Shown: one piece after another, positions 12,366 through 24,715 of the stretch | Layout: every line of letters begins with the position of its first letter | Position numbering within the stretch: the first letter of the stretch is position 1 | DNA from: Dugong dugon | Taxonomy: Eukaryota; Chordata; Mammalia; Sirenia; Dugongidae | Direction: 5' to 3' | Length of the DNA: 64,000 bases | Assembly: GCA_030035585.1 (NCBI GenBank) | Contig: CM057482.1 | Span: 48,961,501 to 49,025,500, forward strand | Position numbers and translations under genes: made by a program | The notes under the pieces: model-generated | Seen by the model: only the letters and a program-made list of their open reading frames with translations | Told to the model about the DNA's origin: nothing | Databases searched by the model: none

Positions 12366-13437
12366 GTCAGTCCTGGTGAATGGAAGTCAATGCTGCTGGG
12401 CCCATGCATAACCTCAATCCCTGCCACCATGGCCACTTTGTTCATGAGCCCATTGAGCAATGACAGGGAAAGAGGATGACTGGTTTCCTCAGAACGTGCC
12501 ATCCTCTCCAATTGATTGTTAAAATCATCCTCTGCTGAGGTCACCCTAGGTGAGCATTCACATGAGACACAAATATCTTCACTTCTTTGGCCCACTCAGA
12601 GAGGTCTATGCACATACCTCTACCCCATAAATCCTTGTCTCCAAATTTCCAGTCATGTTCCTTCCAAGTCCCTGACCATCCAGCCAAACCATTGGCCACA
12701 GCCCATGAATCAGTATATAATTGCACATCTGGCCATTTCTCCTTCCAAGCAAAGTGAACAACCAGGTGCACTGCTCAAAGTTCTGCCCATTCAGAGGATC
12801 TCCCTTTACCACCGTCCTTCAGGGAGGTCCCAGAAAGGGGCTGTAGTGTTGCCGCTGTCCACTTTCGAGTGGCGCCTGCATATTGCACAAAACCATCTGT
12901 AAACCAGGCATGAGTTTTCTCTTCCTCAGTCAACTGATCATAAGGAACTCACCATGAGGCCATAGGTGCAGACTGGGAGATGGAAGGTAATGTAACAGGA
13001 GTGGAGACCATGGGCATTTGGACCACTTCCTCACGCAACTTACTTGTGCCTTCAGGTCCTGCTCAGGCCCGATCTCGAATATACCACTTCCATTTAATGA
13101 TGGAGTGCTGCTGTGCATATCCAACTTTATGGTTCTGTGGGTCAGACAACACCCAGTTCATGATGGGCAGCTCAGGCCTCATGGTGACTTGGTGTCCCAT
13201 GGTTAAGTGTTCAGTCTCTACTAAGGCCCAGTAACAAGCCAAAAGTTGTTTCTTAAAAGGAGAGTAGTTCTCTGCGGAGGATGGCAGAGCTTTGCTCCAA
13301 AATCCTAAGGGTCTGTGCTGTGATTCACCGATAGGGGCCTGCCGAAGTCTCCAAACAGCATCTCTATCTGCCACTGCCACTTCAAGCACCATTGGATCAG
13401 CTGGATCATACGGTCCAAGTGGCAGAGCAGCTTGCAC
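12366..13437 (-). pseudogene. ERV-L pol: RT connection and RNase H remnant
   Basis: Pol continues upstream in shifting frames. 13063-13437 encodes the connection/RNase H start, with LGFWSKALPSSAENYSPFKK and LLACYWALVETEHL. 12541-12771 encodes the later RNase H part, with VQLYTDSWAVANGLAGW (a conserved Asp in YTDS) and VSHVNAH near the end. RNase H degrades the RNA strand of the RNA-DNA hybrid. The two pieces lie in different frames and stops occur between them, so no continuous product is possible. Confidence 0.85.
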
Positions 13438-14442
13438 AGCAGCCTGAACCTGTTGCAGAGCCTTCTCTTGTTCTGGTCCCCACTCAAAAATAGCAGCTTT
13501 TCAAGTCACTTGATAAATAGGCCGGAGTAGCACACCCAAATGAGGAATATGTTGCCTCCAAAATCCAAAAAGGCCTACTAGGCGTTGTGCCTCCTTTTTA
13601 GTTGTGGGAGTAACAAGATGCAATAACGTATCCTTCACTTTAGAAGGAATGTCTCGACATGCCCCACACCACTGGACCCCTAGAATTTCACTGAAGTGGA
13701 AGGTGCCTGAATTTTTGTGGGATTAATCTCCCACTATCTAGCACACAAATGTTTCACCAACAAGTCCAGAGTCATTGACACTTCTTCCTTACTAGGTCCA
13801 ATCAGCATAATGTCATCAATGTAATGGACCGGTGTGACGTCTTGTGGAAGGGAAAGGCGATCAAGGTCCCTGTGGACTAAATTATGACATAGGGCTGGAG
13901 AGTTAATGTAGCCCTGAGGTAGGCAAGTGAGGGTGTATTGTTGGCCTTGCCAGCTGAAGGCAAACTGCTTCTGGTGGTCCTTTGAAACAGGTATGGATAA
14001 AAAGGCATTAGCCAGATCAATAGCTGCATACCAGGTACCAGGAGATATATTAATTTGCTCAAGCAGTGAAACTACTTCTGGAACAGCAGCTGCAATTGGA
14101 GTCATCACCTGGTTAAGTTTTTGATAATCTACTGTCATTCTCCAAGATCCATCTGTTTTTTTGCACAGGCCAAATAGGTGAGTTGAATGTGGATGAGGTG
14201 GGAATAAACACCCCTGCATCCTTCAAGTCCTTGATGGTGGCAGTAATCTCTGCAATCCCTCCAGGAATGCGGTATTGCTTTTGGTTTACTATTTTCCTAG
14301 GTAGGGACAGTTCTAATGGCTTCCACTTGGCTTTTCCTACCATAATAGCCCTTACTCTATTTGTCAAGGATCCAATGTGGGGGTTCTTCCAGTTGCTGAG
14401 TGTGTTTATTCCAAGTATGCATTCTGGAACTGGGGAAATCAC
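13438..14442 (-). pseudogene. ERV-L pol: reverse transcriptase remnant
   Basis: 13734-14219 is open for 161 residues and holds the palm: WRMTVDYQKLNQV, AIDLANAFLSIPV (first catalytic Asp), LPQGYINSPALCHNLV, and the active-site box VHYIDDIMLIG with both Asp residues. 14113-14442 gives the fingers in another frame (EITATIKDLKDAGVFIPT). The palm frame stops just after LVKHLCAR (near 13731). Thumb-region sequence continues leftward with more breaks. The catalytic residues are intact but the gene is not. Confidence 0.88.
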
Positions 14443-14471
14443 TACAGGATGGGTTCAGGGACCCACTGGGC

Positions 14472-14735
14472 CTACTGTGAGATGGACATGAGCCAAGAGA
14501 TTCCGTTAATAACCTGACTTTCATATGCCCCTACTCTGACTGGTGGGCCACAGTGATGTTTTGGGTCTCCTGGAATTAGTGTCAGCTCAGAGCCAGTATC
14601 CAGTAATCCCTGAAAAGTCTGATTATTTCCTTTTCCCCAATGGACAGTCACTCTCATAAAAAGATCCCTTTGAGGAAGGCTGGTAGAAAGATTAACAGTA
14701 AACATTTTTGGCAGTGTATTGGAGTCTCTCCTCAA
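14472..14735 (-). pseudogene. ERV-L protease remnant
   Basis: An 87-residue open stretch carrying the aspartic protease active-site box LLDTGSELTLIPG about 35 residues in, after VTVHWGKGNNQTFQG. Retroviral proteases cleave Gag-Pol and act as dimers. It sits between gag and RT as expected. The flap and C-terminal alpha motif are not clear in this frame. Confidence 0.8.
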
Positions 14736-14753
14736 GGGGACCCAGCCTCTCCT

Positions 14754-16139
14754 TCATTCAAGGGGTTGTGGGTCTTTAAACTTGCTCAAATCTGGGAATT
14801 GATTGAGGGACCGTGACACTCTATTCTGGCGATTTGAGTTAGACTGCTGTTCACCTGACCTAGAATTCATCCGTTTGTATAGATCAAGTAAATATTTAGT
14901 AGATTTCCTATCTATTTCACTCCTAGGGACAGCATGACTAAGTAGCCAATGCCGTAAGTCCGTATGAGTCAGACTATTCTGATTACTGCTTTGAATCCTC
15001 TGTCCATTACTGTAACCACACCCACCTTGTCTTTGTCGATTGAGTGCAGCCACTTGGCCTCTACTACCAAGGAGTCCCATCAGCCCCATTGTAGTTAGGT
15101 GTCTTAATTCAGTTAGGGCAGTTCTCACTGTCAAATCTGACTTGTGTAAAATGGCAATCACAGCAGTCTTCAAGGATACTGGAGCTCCCTTCACAAATTT
15201 GTTCCTCACAGTTGTGATAAAAGGTGTGTCCTCTGGACACTCCATGTGTGGGTCTAACTTGATAAATCCACTCTAGCATGCCAATTCCTAAGGCTTTAGA
15301 TATCTTCTACAGTATACCAAGGCAGTCTGGTATTTCAACTTGATTTAGTGTTGGCCACCTCATAATCCATGCTTCAGCAACCCAACCAAAAAAACTATTA
15401 GATCCTTTCCTAACTTCTTTAGCTGAAACATTGAATGAACAATCTGTGCTTAGTGGACCTATATCAATAAACTCAGACTGATCCATCTTTATGTTCCTTG
15501 CACCATTATCCCACACCCTTAATAGCCATTCCCACACGTATTCCCCAAGTTTCTGTTTGTACATATTAGAAAAGCCAAGCAGTTCTTCTGGAGTGTAGTG
15601 CACCTCCTTCTGGGTTACACTCTGTACTTCACCTTTTGGGGCTAGCTGGGACTTAAGTCTAGTCATAAGTCTAGAAGCCAAAATTGGTGGTGGTGAAATG
15701 TTTTGAGAACATTCAGCATTGTCCTGTAAAGCATCTGCCTCAGGTGATGCCCCAGGCAATGACTCAGACAAAGGCTTTTTAGACACAGCTGGGTTAATTT
15801 CATTAGATGAGGTGAAGGGGCTAATGGTTTTACTGGGGATGGTGGTTTAGCAGACAAACATGAGTAATCTCTTCAGATGGCTGGATCTGTTGGCAGGAGT
15901 GATCCAGTGGAATTTAGGGGCTCAGTGTCTCCAGCTTTCTAGTTATCTGGCCATATGTCCCCATCTCAGGTTTCAGGACCCCACTTCTTCCCAATCAATG
16001 CCCTTGCTTTAACTTCAGACCCCTCTCAAGGTTGGCAGTTGAGTTGGCATTGTAATTCAGCTACTCTTACAATAAAGCTCTGGGTTTGGTTTTTAGCAAT
16101 ATCAGCTCTGTTACTACAATAAATAAGGCTCTCCGGTCT
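14754..16139 (-). pseudogene. ERV-L gag remnant (main part)
   Basis: Gag is present in broken frames. 14754-15245 (163 residues) includes a capsid-like segment (MECPEDTPFITTVRNKFVKG) and a basic C-terminal part. 15307-15786 (159 residues) contains VHYTPEELLGFSNMYKQKLGE and WLLRVWDNGARNI, resembling ERV-L Gag. A Cys-His zinc knuckle was not seen, in line with many ERV-L Gags. The gene continues right but is cut by an L1 insertion at 16147. Assignment rests on position and resemblance to ERV-L Gag. Confidence 0.75.
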
Positions 16140-16146
16140 AGAAATA

Positions 16147-18417
16147 GAATGCAATCCTGATCCTAATACCAACAGCATTCTTTAAAGAGATGGAAAAACT
16201 AATCATTAACTTTATATGGAAAGGAAAGAGTCCCTGGATAAGTAAAGCACTATTGAAGAAGAAGAATAAAGTAGAAGGACTTACTCTACCTGACCTCAGA
16301 ACCTACTATACAGCTACAGTAGTCAAAACAGCCTCATACTGGTACAACAACAGATATATTGACTAATGGAACAGAATTGAGAACCCAAATGTAAATCATC
16401 CACCTACGGTCACCTGATCTTCAACAAGGGCCAAAAGTCTGTCAAATGGGGAAAAGACAGTCTTTTTAACAAATGATACTGGCAAAACTGGATGTTCATC
16501 TGCAAAAAAATGAAACAGGACCCATACTTCACACCATGCACAAAAACTAATTCAAAATGGATCAAAGACCCTAGAAAACCAAAAACTATAAAGATCATAG
16601 AAGAAAAAATAGGATCAATGCTAGAGGCCCTAATACATGGTATTAACAGGATACAAACATAACTAACAACACACAAACTCCAGAAGATAAGCTATATAAC
16701 TGGAATCTTCTAAAAATTAAACACTTATGTTCATCAAAAGACTTCACCAAAAGAGCAAAAAGAGAACCTACAGACTGGGAAAAAAATTTGGGGTATGACA
16801 AATTCAACATAGATCTAATCTCTGAAATCTACAGGAGAATCCAACACCTCTACAACAAAAAGACAAATAATCCGATTAAAAAATGGGCAAAGGAAATGAA
16901 CAGACACTTCACCAAAGAAGACATTCAAGCAGCTAACAGATACATGAGGAAATGTTCACTATCACTAGCCACTAGAGAAATGAAAATCAAAACCACAATG
17001 AGATACCATCTCACCCTGACATTACTGGAACAAATCAAAAAAACAGAAAATAAAAAATATTGGAGAGGCTGTGGGGAGACTGGAACTTCTATGCCCTGCA
17101 TAATGGTACAACTATTTCAGAAAATGATATGGCGCTTCCTTAAAAAGCCAGAAATAGAAATATCATATGATCAAGCAATCCCACTCCTAGCAATATATCC
17201 TAGAGAAATAAGAGCCGTCAAACAAATAGACATAGGCATACTCATGTTCATTGCAGCATTGCTCACAATAGCAAAAAGATGGAAACAACCTAGATACCCT
17301 TCAACAGATGAATGGATAAACCAACTATGGTACATATACACAATGGAGTACTAGGCAATGATAAATAACAATGATGAATTTGTGAAGCGTCTCACAAAGT
17401 GGATGAATCTGGAGGGCATTACGCTGAGTGAAATAAGTCAATTACAAAAGGACAAATATTGTATGAGATCATTACTATAAAAACTCATGAAAAGATTTAC
17501 ACACAAAAAGAAACAATCTTTGATGGTTATGAAGGATGGAAAAACACTAAACAGACAATAGATAAGTGGTAACTTTGGTGAAGGGTAAGACAGTACACAA
17601 TACTGGGGAAACCAGCACAATTTGCCCAAGACAAGGTCATGGAAGCTCCATAGACACATTCAAACTCCCTGAGAGACTGAATTACTGGGCTGAGGGCTGC
17701 GGGGACCATGGTCTCAGGAAACATCTAGCTCAATTGGCATAACATAGTTTATAAAGGAAATGTTCTACATTCTACCTTAGTAGGTAGTGTCTGAGGTCTT
17801 AAGAGTTTTTGAGCTGCCATCTAAAATACTTCACCGGTCTTGCGCCATCTGGAGCAAGGGAAAATGAAGAAAACTGAAGACACAAGGGAAAGATTAGTCC
17901 AAATAACTAATGGACAACAAGTACTGCAACTTCCACCAGACTGAGTCCAGCATAACTAGACGGTGCCTGGCTACCACCACTGACTGCTCTGACAGGGATC
18001 ACAACAAAGGATCCCAGACAGAGCTGGAGAAAAATGTAGAACAAAATTCTAACTCACACACACACACAAAATTCAGACTTACTGGTCTGACAGAGACTGG
18101 AGAACCCTCAGAGTATGGCCCCTGGATGCCCTTTTAGCTCAGTAATGAAGTTACTCCTGAGGTTCACCCTTCAGCCAGAGATTAGACAGGCCCATAAAAC
18201 AAAATGAGACTAAAGGGGCACACCAGCCCAGGGACAAGGATGAGAGGCAGGAGGGGACAGGAAAGCTGGTAATAAGGAGCCCACGGTCGAGAAGGGGAGG
18301 TGTTGATATATCGTGGGGTTGGCAACCAATATCACAAAACAATATGTATACTAACGTTTAATGAGAGGCTAATTTATTTTGTAAACCATCTAAACTACAA
18401 TTAAAAAAAAGAAAGAA
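16147..18417 (+). mobile_element. 5'-truncated L1 inserted in ERV-L gag
   Basis: Plus-strand L1 beginning in late ORF2 and ending in an A-rich tail (about 18402-18417). A 188-residue frame at 16788-17354 reads like the ORF2 C-terminus ([38 protein letters not shown]). The 3' UTR follows. agaaata is found at both ends (16140-16146 and 18418-18424), the likely target duplication. It is diverged from the two full-length L1s in many positions. Confidence 0.88.
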
Positions 18418-18424
18418 AGAAATA

Positions 18425-18813
18425 TGGCTTTCTTTCAAGGCAAAAGTGGAAACGTTGAGGTCACTTATACGGCACTTGAACTTTGAAGCCCTGAGCTCAT
18501 CTCTTTCTTTCAGTTTATCTAGCGAAAGTAGGACCAGCCAACCGGCTTCCTTATACTTCTCATTATGATAAAATTGTAGAAAGGTATCACAGATTCAATC
18601 AAATCACCCAAAGCCTTGACTTTCACCAATAACTGATCTATTTGTGGTGATATTTTGCATATTTGTATTGCCACCTCATGCCATGGATTAGCAGTGCCCT
18701 CTTTAATAATAAAAGGGAGTGATCAGCATCTTTAAGACTAACCAGATTTGAGAACCAATTTAGAAAACTCATCCTTACAATTTTGTTTTTCTAGAAGCAC
18801 TCGAAGTACCAAA
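18425..18813 (-). pseudogene. ERV-L 5' gag/leader remnant
   Basis: Sequence between the truncated L1 and the 5' LTR. By position it is the leader and start of gag; no clear frame remains. Next to the LTR the minus strand reads tttggtacttcgagtgcttc. The tgg start is where a primer-binding site belongs, but the rest matches no tRNA end I can name with confidence. Confidence 0.55.
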
Positions 18814-18957
18814 TGTCTTAGACTGGGTTCTCTAGAGAAGCAAAACCAGTAAAGTGTATAAGTATATATATAGAGTGAGATTTACATCAAGGAGATGGTT
18901 CATGCGGTTGTAGAGGCTGGAATGTCCCAAGTCCATGGGTCAGGATAGAGGCTTCTT
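18814..18957 (-). repeat. ERV-L 5' LTR, 3' part (split by L1)
   Basis: Begins TG tcttagactgggttctctagag on the + strand, matching the outer end of the left LTR. It ends at the L1 target site. The last 18 bp (18940-18957) are duplicated at 27592-27609. Confidence 0.9.
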
Positions 18958-20459
18958 TTTCTTTTATTTTTTTTTTATTTTATTGTACTTCAGGTGAAAG
19001 CTTACAGAACAAATAGTTTCTCATGAAATAGTAGTACCCATGTTGTTCTATGACATTGGTTAACAACCCCACAACATATTAAGCCTCTAAATTCTCAACC
19101 TTTTTTTTTTTTTTTGATGAAAATACAGATAGCCAAAGATACACCGTTTCAAAAATTTCTACATACACAGTTCAGTGACATTGACTACGCTCTTCCAACT
19201 GTGCTGTTATTCTCACTTAAGATGAAGGCTTACAGAACAAAATAGTTTTTCATTTAACAGTTACTACACATGTTGCCCTATGACAATGGTTAACAATCTC
19301 ACAACAGATCAAGAATATCCTTACTCCACCTTGTGTTCCCTATCACCAGGGGACTTCCTTGTCCCCTTCTGTCTTCTGGCCCTTGTCACTGGACTACTGT
19401 ACCTCATTAGTCTCATTTGTTTTTTTTTTAAATTTTATTTTATTTTAACACCATTTCAAAACTTTTTACTTACACATTTAAGTGATATTGACTATGCTCT
19501 TCCAATTGTGCTGCCATTCTTGCCCAAGATGAAGGCTTACAGGACAAAACAGCCTCCCATTTAATAGTTACTACAAATGTTGCCCTATAACAGTGGTCAA
19601 CAATCTCACAACACATCGACAGTGTCCTTACTCAATTTGTGTTCCTTATCATCAGTTTCCTACTCCCTCTCTGCCTTCTGGCCTTTGTCACTGGACTCCT
19701 GTACCTCGTTAGTCCCATTTAGTTTTACTGGGCTGTCCACTCCCAGGCTTAACATCGGACCTCGAAGGTAACTTCACCTCTGAGCTGAAAGGGTGTCTGG
19801 GGGCCACACTCTCGAGGTTTCTCTAGTATTCTTTAGGCCAGTAAATCTGGTCTTTTTTCTTTTTGGGGGGGGGGAGTTAAAATTATGCTCTACATCCTTC
19901 TCCAGCTCTGTCCAGAACCCTCTGTTGTGATCCTGGTCAGAGCAGTCAGTGGTGGTAGCCGGGCACCATCTAGCTGTACTGGACTCAGTCCGGTGGAGGC
20001 CTTGGTAGCTGTGGACAATTAGTCCTTTGGACTAATCTTTTCATTGTATCCTGTTCTCTTCATTCTCCCTTGCTACCAAAGGGATGAGACCAGTGGAGTA
20101 TCTTAGATGGCCGCTCATAGGCTTTTAAGACCCTAGACACTACTCACCAAGGTAGAATGTAGAGCATTATCTTTATAAGTAGTGTAATGCCAATTGAGCT
20201 AGATGTTCCCCGAGACCATGGTCCCCAGAGCCCTCCGGTCCAACAACTCAGTCCCTCGGGGGGTTTGGATGTGTCTATAGGGCCTCCATGACCTTTCCTT
20301 GTGCAGGTTGTGTTAGTTTCCCCTGTAATGTGTACTATCTCACCTCTCACCCAAGGTACCACTTATCTATTGCCTATTTAGTATTCCCCCCCCTCCCCTC
20401 CCATCCCTGGTAACCAACAAGGATTTTTAAATTTTGCGTGTGAATTTTTTCATGGGTTT
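18958..20459 (-). other. L1 copy A 3' UTR
   Basis: About 1.5 kb, unusually long. It contains a G-run (19863-19871 on +) and two diverged, tandem-like segments sharing the phrase gaaggcttacag(a/g)acaaaa (near 19222 and 19530). The same structure occurs in L1 copy B (53209-54715). Confidence 0.8.
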
Positions 20460-23400
20460 TTACAATAGAGGTCTCATACAATATTTGTCCTTTTGTGATT
20501 GACTTATTTCACTCAGTATAATGTCCTCCAGTTTCATCCATGTTATGAGATGCTTCACAGATTCATTGTTGTTCTTTCTCGTTGCATAGTACTCCATTGT
20601 GTATATGTACCATAGTTTGTGTATCCATTCATCTGTTGATGGACATCGAGGTTGTTTCCATCGTTTTGCTATTGTGAACAATGCTGCCATGAACATAGGT
20701 GTGCATATGTCTATTCGAGTGATGACTCTTATTTCTCTAGGATATATTCCTAGGAGTGGGATTGCTGGATCGAATGGTATGTCTATTTCTAGCTTTCTGA
20801 GGAAACGCCATATCATTTTCCAAAATGGTTGTATCATTTTGCATTCCCACCAGCAGTGTATAAGAGTTCCCATCTCCCCGCATCCCCTCCAAAATTTGTT
20901 ATTTCCAGTATTTTTGACTCGTGTCAGTAATGCCGGGGTGAGATGGTATCTCATTGTGGTTTTAATTTGCATTTCTCTAATGGCTAGTGATCGCGAACAT
21001 TTCCTCATGTGTCTGTTGGCTATTTGAATGTCTTCCTTGGTGAAGTGTCTGTTCATTTCCTTTGCCCATTTTTTGATAGGATTGGTTGTCTTTTTGTTGT
21101 AGAGGTGTTGGATTTTCTTGTAGATTATGGAGATTAGACCTTTGTCTGACTTGTACTGTCCAAAAATTTTTTCCCAGTCTGTAGGTTCTCTTTTGACTCT
21201 TGGTGAAGTCTTTTGAAGCGCATAGATGTTTGATTTTTAGAAGATCCCGGTTATCTAGTTTATCTGTTGGGTTTTTTGTGTTGATGTTTATGGTTTGTAT
21301 CCTGTTAATGCCATGTATTAAGGCCTGAAGTGTTGGTCCTATTTTTTCTTCTATGAATTTTATAGTTTGAGGCTTTATATTCAGGTCTTTGATCCATTTT
21401 GAAGTAGTTTTTGTATATGGTGTGAGGTATGGGTCCTGTTTCATTTTTCTACAAATGGATATCCAGTTTTGCCAGCACCATTTGTTAAAAAGACTGTCTT
21501 TTCCCCCATTTGATGTATTTTGGGCCCTTGTCAAAGATCAGGTGACTGTAGGTGGATGGATTTACATCTGGGTTCTCAATTCTGTTCCATTGGTCAATGT
21601 CTCTGTTGTTGTACCAGTACCAGGCTGTTTTGAGTACTGTAGCTGTATAGTAGGCTCTCAAGTCAGGTAGTGTGAGTCCTCCAACTTTATTCTTCTTCTT
21701 CAGTAGTGCTTTACTTATTCAGGGTTTCTTCCCTTTCCATATAAAGTTAATAATTAGTTTTTCCATCTCTTTGAAGAATGTTGTTGGTATTTGTATTGGG
21801 ATTGCATTGTATTTGTAAATTGCTTTAGGTAGAATTGCCATTTTCACCGTGTTGAGTCTGCCTATCCATGAGCATGGTATGTTTTTCCATTTATGTAGAT
21901 CCCTTTGGGTTTCATGCAGCAGTGTTTTGTAGTTTTCTTTGTATAGGTCTTTTACATTCCTGGTCAGATTTATTCCTAAGTATTTTATCTTTTTAGGGGC
22001 TATTGAAAATGGTATTGATTTCCTGATCTCCTTTTCATCGTTCTCTTTACTGGTGTATAGGAATCCAATTGATTTTTGAATGTTTATCTTGTATCCTGCT
22101 ACTCTGCTGAATCTTTCAATTAGTTCCAGTAGATTTCTCGTGGAGTCTTTAGGGTTTTCTATGTATAGTATCATATCATCTGCAAACAGGGAGAGTTTAA
22201 CTTCTTCATTACCAATTTGGATGCCCTTTATTTCTTTCTCTTGCCTTATTGCTCTAGCTAGAACTTCCAGCACAATGTTAAATAGGAGTGATGATAAAGG
22301 GCATCCTTGTCTTGTTCCTGTTTTCAAGGGGAATGTTTTCAGCCTCTCTCCATTAAGAATGATGTTGCCTGTTGGTTTTGCATAGATGCCCTTTATTATG
22401 TTGAGAAATTTCCCTTCTATACCTATTTTATTGAGAGCTTTTATCAGGAATGGGTGTTGGACTTTGTCAAATGCCTTTTCTGCATCAATTGAGATGATCA
22501 TGTGATTTTTTTCTTTCCTTTTATTTATGTGGTGGATTACGTTGATGGATTTTCTAATATTAAACCATCCTTGCATACCTGGTATGAATCCTACTTGGTC
22601 GTGGTGTATTATTTTTTTGATATGATACTGAATTCTTTTATTGGCTAGAATTTTGTTCAGAATTTTTGCATCTATATTCATGAGAGATATTGGTCTGTAA
22701 TTTTCTTTTTTTGTGATGTCTTTGCCTGGTTTTGGTATCAGCGTTATGCTGGCTTCATAGAATGAATTTGGAAGTGTTGCTTCTTCTTCTATGCTCTGAA
22801 ATAGCTTGAGTAGAACTGGTACAATCTCTTCTGTAAATGTTTTGTAGAATTCTCCAGTGAAGCCATCTGGACCAGGGCTTTTTTTGGTTGGGAGTTTTTT
22901 TTATTACCTTTTCAATCTCTTCTCCTGTTATGGGTCTGTTCAGATTTTCAATATCACTTTGTTGTAGTTTGGTTAGGCCGTATGTTTCTAGAAATTTATC
23001 CATTTCCTCTAGGTTTTCAAATTTGTTGGAATATAGTTTTTCATAATATTCTGTTATAATTCTTTTTATTTCAGTTGGGTCTGTTGTAATGTCCCCCATT
23101 TCATTTCTTATTTGGGTTATTTGTGCCCTCTGCTGTTTTTCTTTTGTCAGTCTGGCCAGGGGTTTGTCGATTTTGTTGATTCTTTCAAAGAACCAACTTT
23201 TGGTTTTGTTGATTCTTTCTATTGTTTTTCTGTTCTCTATTTCATTTATTTCTGCTCTGATCTTTACTCCCTTTCTTCCGGTGGTTGTAGGCTTTTTTGT
23301 TGTTCTCTTTCTATTTGTTTGAGTTGTGTAGTTAATGTTTTGATTTTGTCCCTTTCTTCTTTTTTGATATGTGCATCTATTGCTATAAATTGTCCTCTGA

Positions 23401-24283
23401 GGACTGCCTTTGCTGTGTCCCAAAGGTTTTGGTATGATGTGTTTTCATTTTCATTTGATTCTAGGAATATTTTAATTCCATCTCTGATTTCTTCTATTAC
23501 CCATTGATGTGTAAGCAGATTATTATTCAGTTTCCATGTGTTTGATTTTTTTTCCTTGCTCTGTCTAGTGTTAATTGCTACCTTGATGGCATTGTGGTCA
23601 GAGAAGATACTTTGAATTATCTCAACGTTTTGGATCTTGTTGAGGATTGCTCTGTGGCCTAAGATGTGGTCTATTCTGGAGAACATTCCATGTGCATTGG
23701 AAAAGAATGTGTACTTTGCAGCGGTTGGATGGATTGTTCTATATATGTCTATGAGGTCCAGTTGGCTGATTGTGTCCTTTAGGTCTTCTGTATCTTTGCT
23801 GAGTTTCTTTTTAGTTGTTCTGTCCTTTCCTGAGAGTGGTGTGTTGAAGTCTCCTACTATTATTGTGGAACTGTCAATTTCTCTTTTCAGTGCTGTTAGA
23901 GTTTTTTTTATGTATTTTGGAGCCCTGTCATTGGGTGCATAGATATTTATTATGGTTATGTCTTCATGATGGATCATCCCCTTAATCATTATATAGTGTC
24001 CTTCTTTGTCTTTTATGGTAGATTTTGTTTTAAAGTCTATTTTATCTGAGATTAGAATTGCCACTCCTGCTCTTTTTTGATAGTTGTTAGCTTGATATAT
24101 TTTTTTCCAACCTTTGTTTTTTAATAAATTCACATCTTTGTTTCTAAGGTGTGTCTCTTGTAGACAGCAAATTGATGGATCCTGTTGTTTTATCCATTCT
24201 GCCACTCTCCGTCTCTTTATGGGTGCATTGAGTCCATTTACGTTCAGTGTAATTATTGATAGATGGAAGTTTGTTGCTGTCAT
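20460..24283 (-). pseudogene. L1 ORF2 (copy A), several breaks
   Basis: Encodes an L1 endonuclease-reverse transcriptase. The N-terminal endonuclease starts with MTATNFHLSIITLNVNGLNA at 24283 and keeps [22 protein letters not shown] and SDHNAIKV. The frame breaks near 23270-23420, where a block present in copy B is altered. The middle RT part has the FADDMILY box (22180s). A CGA-to-TGA change near 21716-21718 gives a stop relative to copy B. A one-base insertion near 21505 (ccccc where copy B has cccc) shifts the frame. The C-terminal Cys-rich region ([15 protein letters not shown]) remains near 20750. The frame also runs on upstream of the usual Met through the spacer to 24487. Not functional. 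Confidence 0.93.
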
Positions 24284-24715
24284 TTTGTAGTGCTTTTTTT
24301 TTGTGGTCCTGAAGTTTTCTTTGTTCTTCTTACTCTCTTGTGCTGAGTTACTTTTGTTTGTGGATTTTGTGTTCATTTGTTTTGTTTTTGTAGGTTTGGT
24401 TTTTGTTGAGACTTTATTTTTTTCGTCTTTATTTTTATGAGTTGGTTTGTTAACTTTTTTTGTGGTTACCATGAATTTTACCCTCATCTTTATAATTTTG
24501 AAGCAGTCTACCCTTACTTGGTATCGCCTTGCCTTCCTCTCCTTTAGAAGGTTCTATACCTATGCCGTTTGTTCCCTCTTTCATTGTTTTGATGTTGTTG
24601 TCATCCTTTGATTGATTTCTCTGATTCCCTGTTGTATTTCTTTTGTTTTTGGGAAGTCCTCTGTAGTTCAGTTCCTAGAATGGTATCTGGTTCATATGAA
24701 CCTGAGTCCTAGGTC

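Noticed and set aside
23089-23507. Plus-strand frames of 77-140 residues antisense to L1 ORFs (also 25347-25772, 57339-57761, 59601-60020)
   Set aside because: Leu/Ser/Phe-rich shadows of A-rich ORF1/ORF2 on the other strand.
24284-24487. N-terminal extension of L1 copy A ORF2 to 24487
   Set aside because: The stretch is the ORF1-ORF2 spacer, low-complexity Lys/Thr-rich by A-richness. The usual start is MTATN at 24283, as in copy B.
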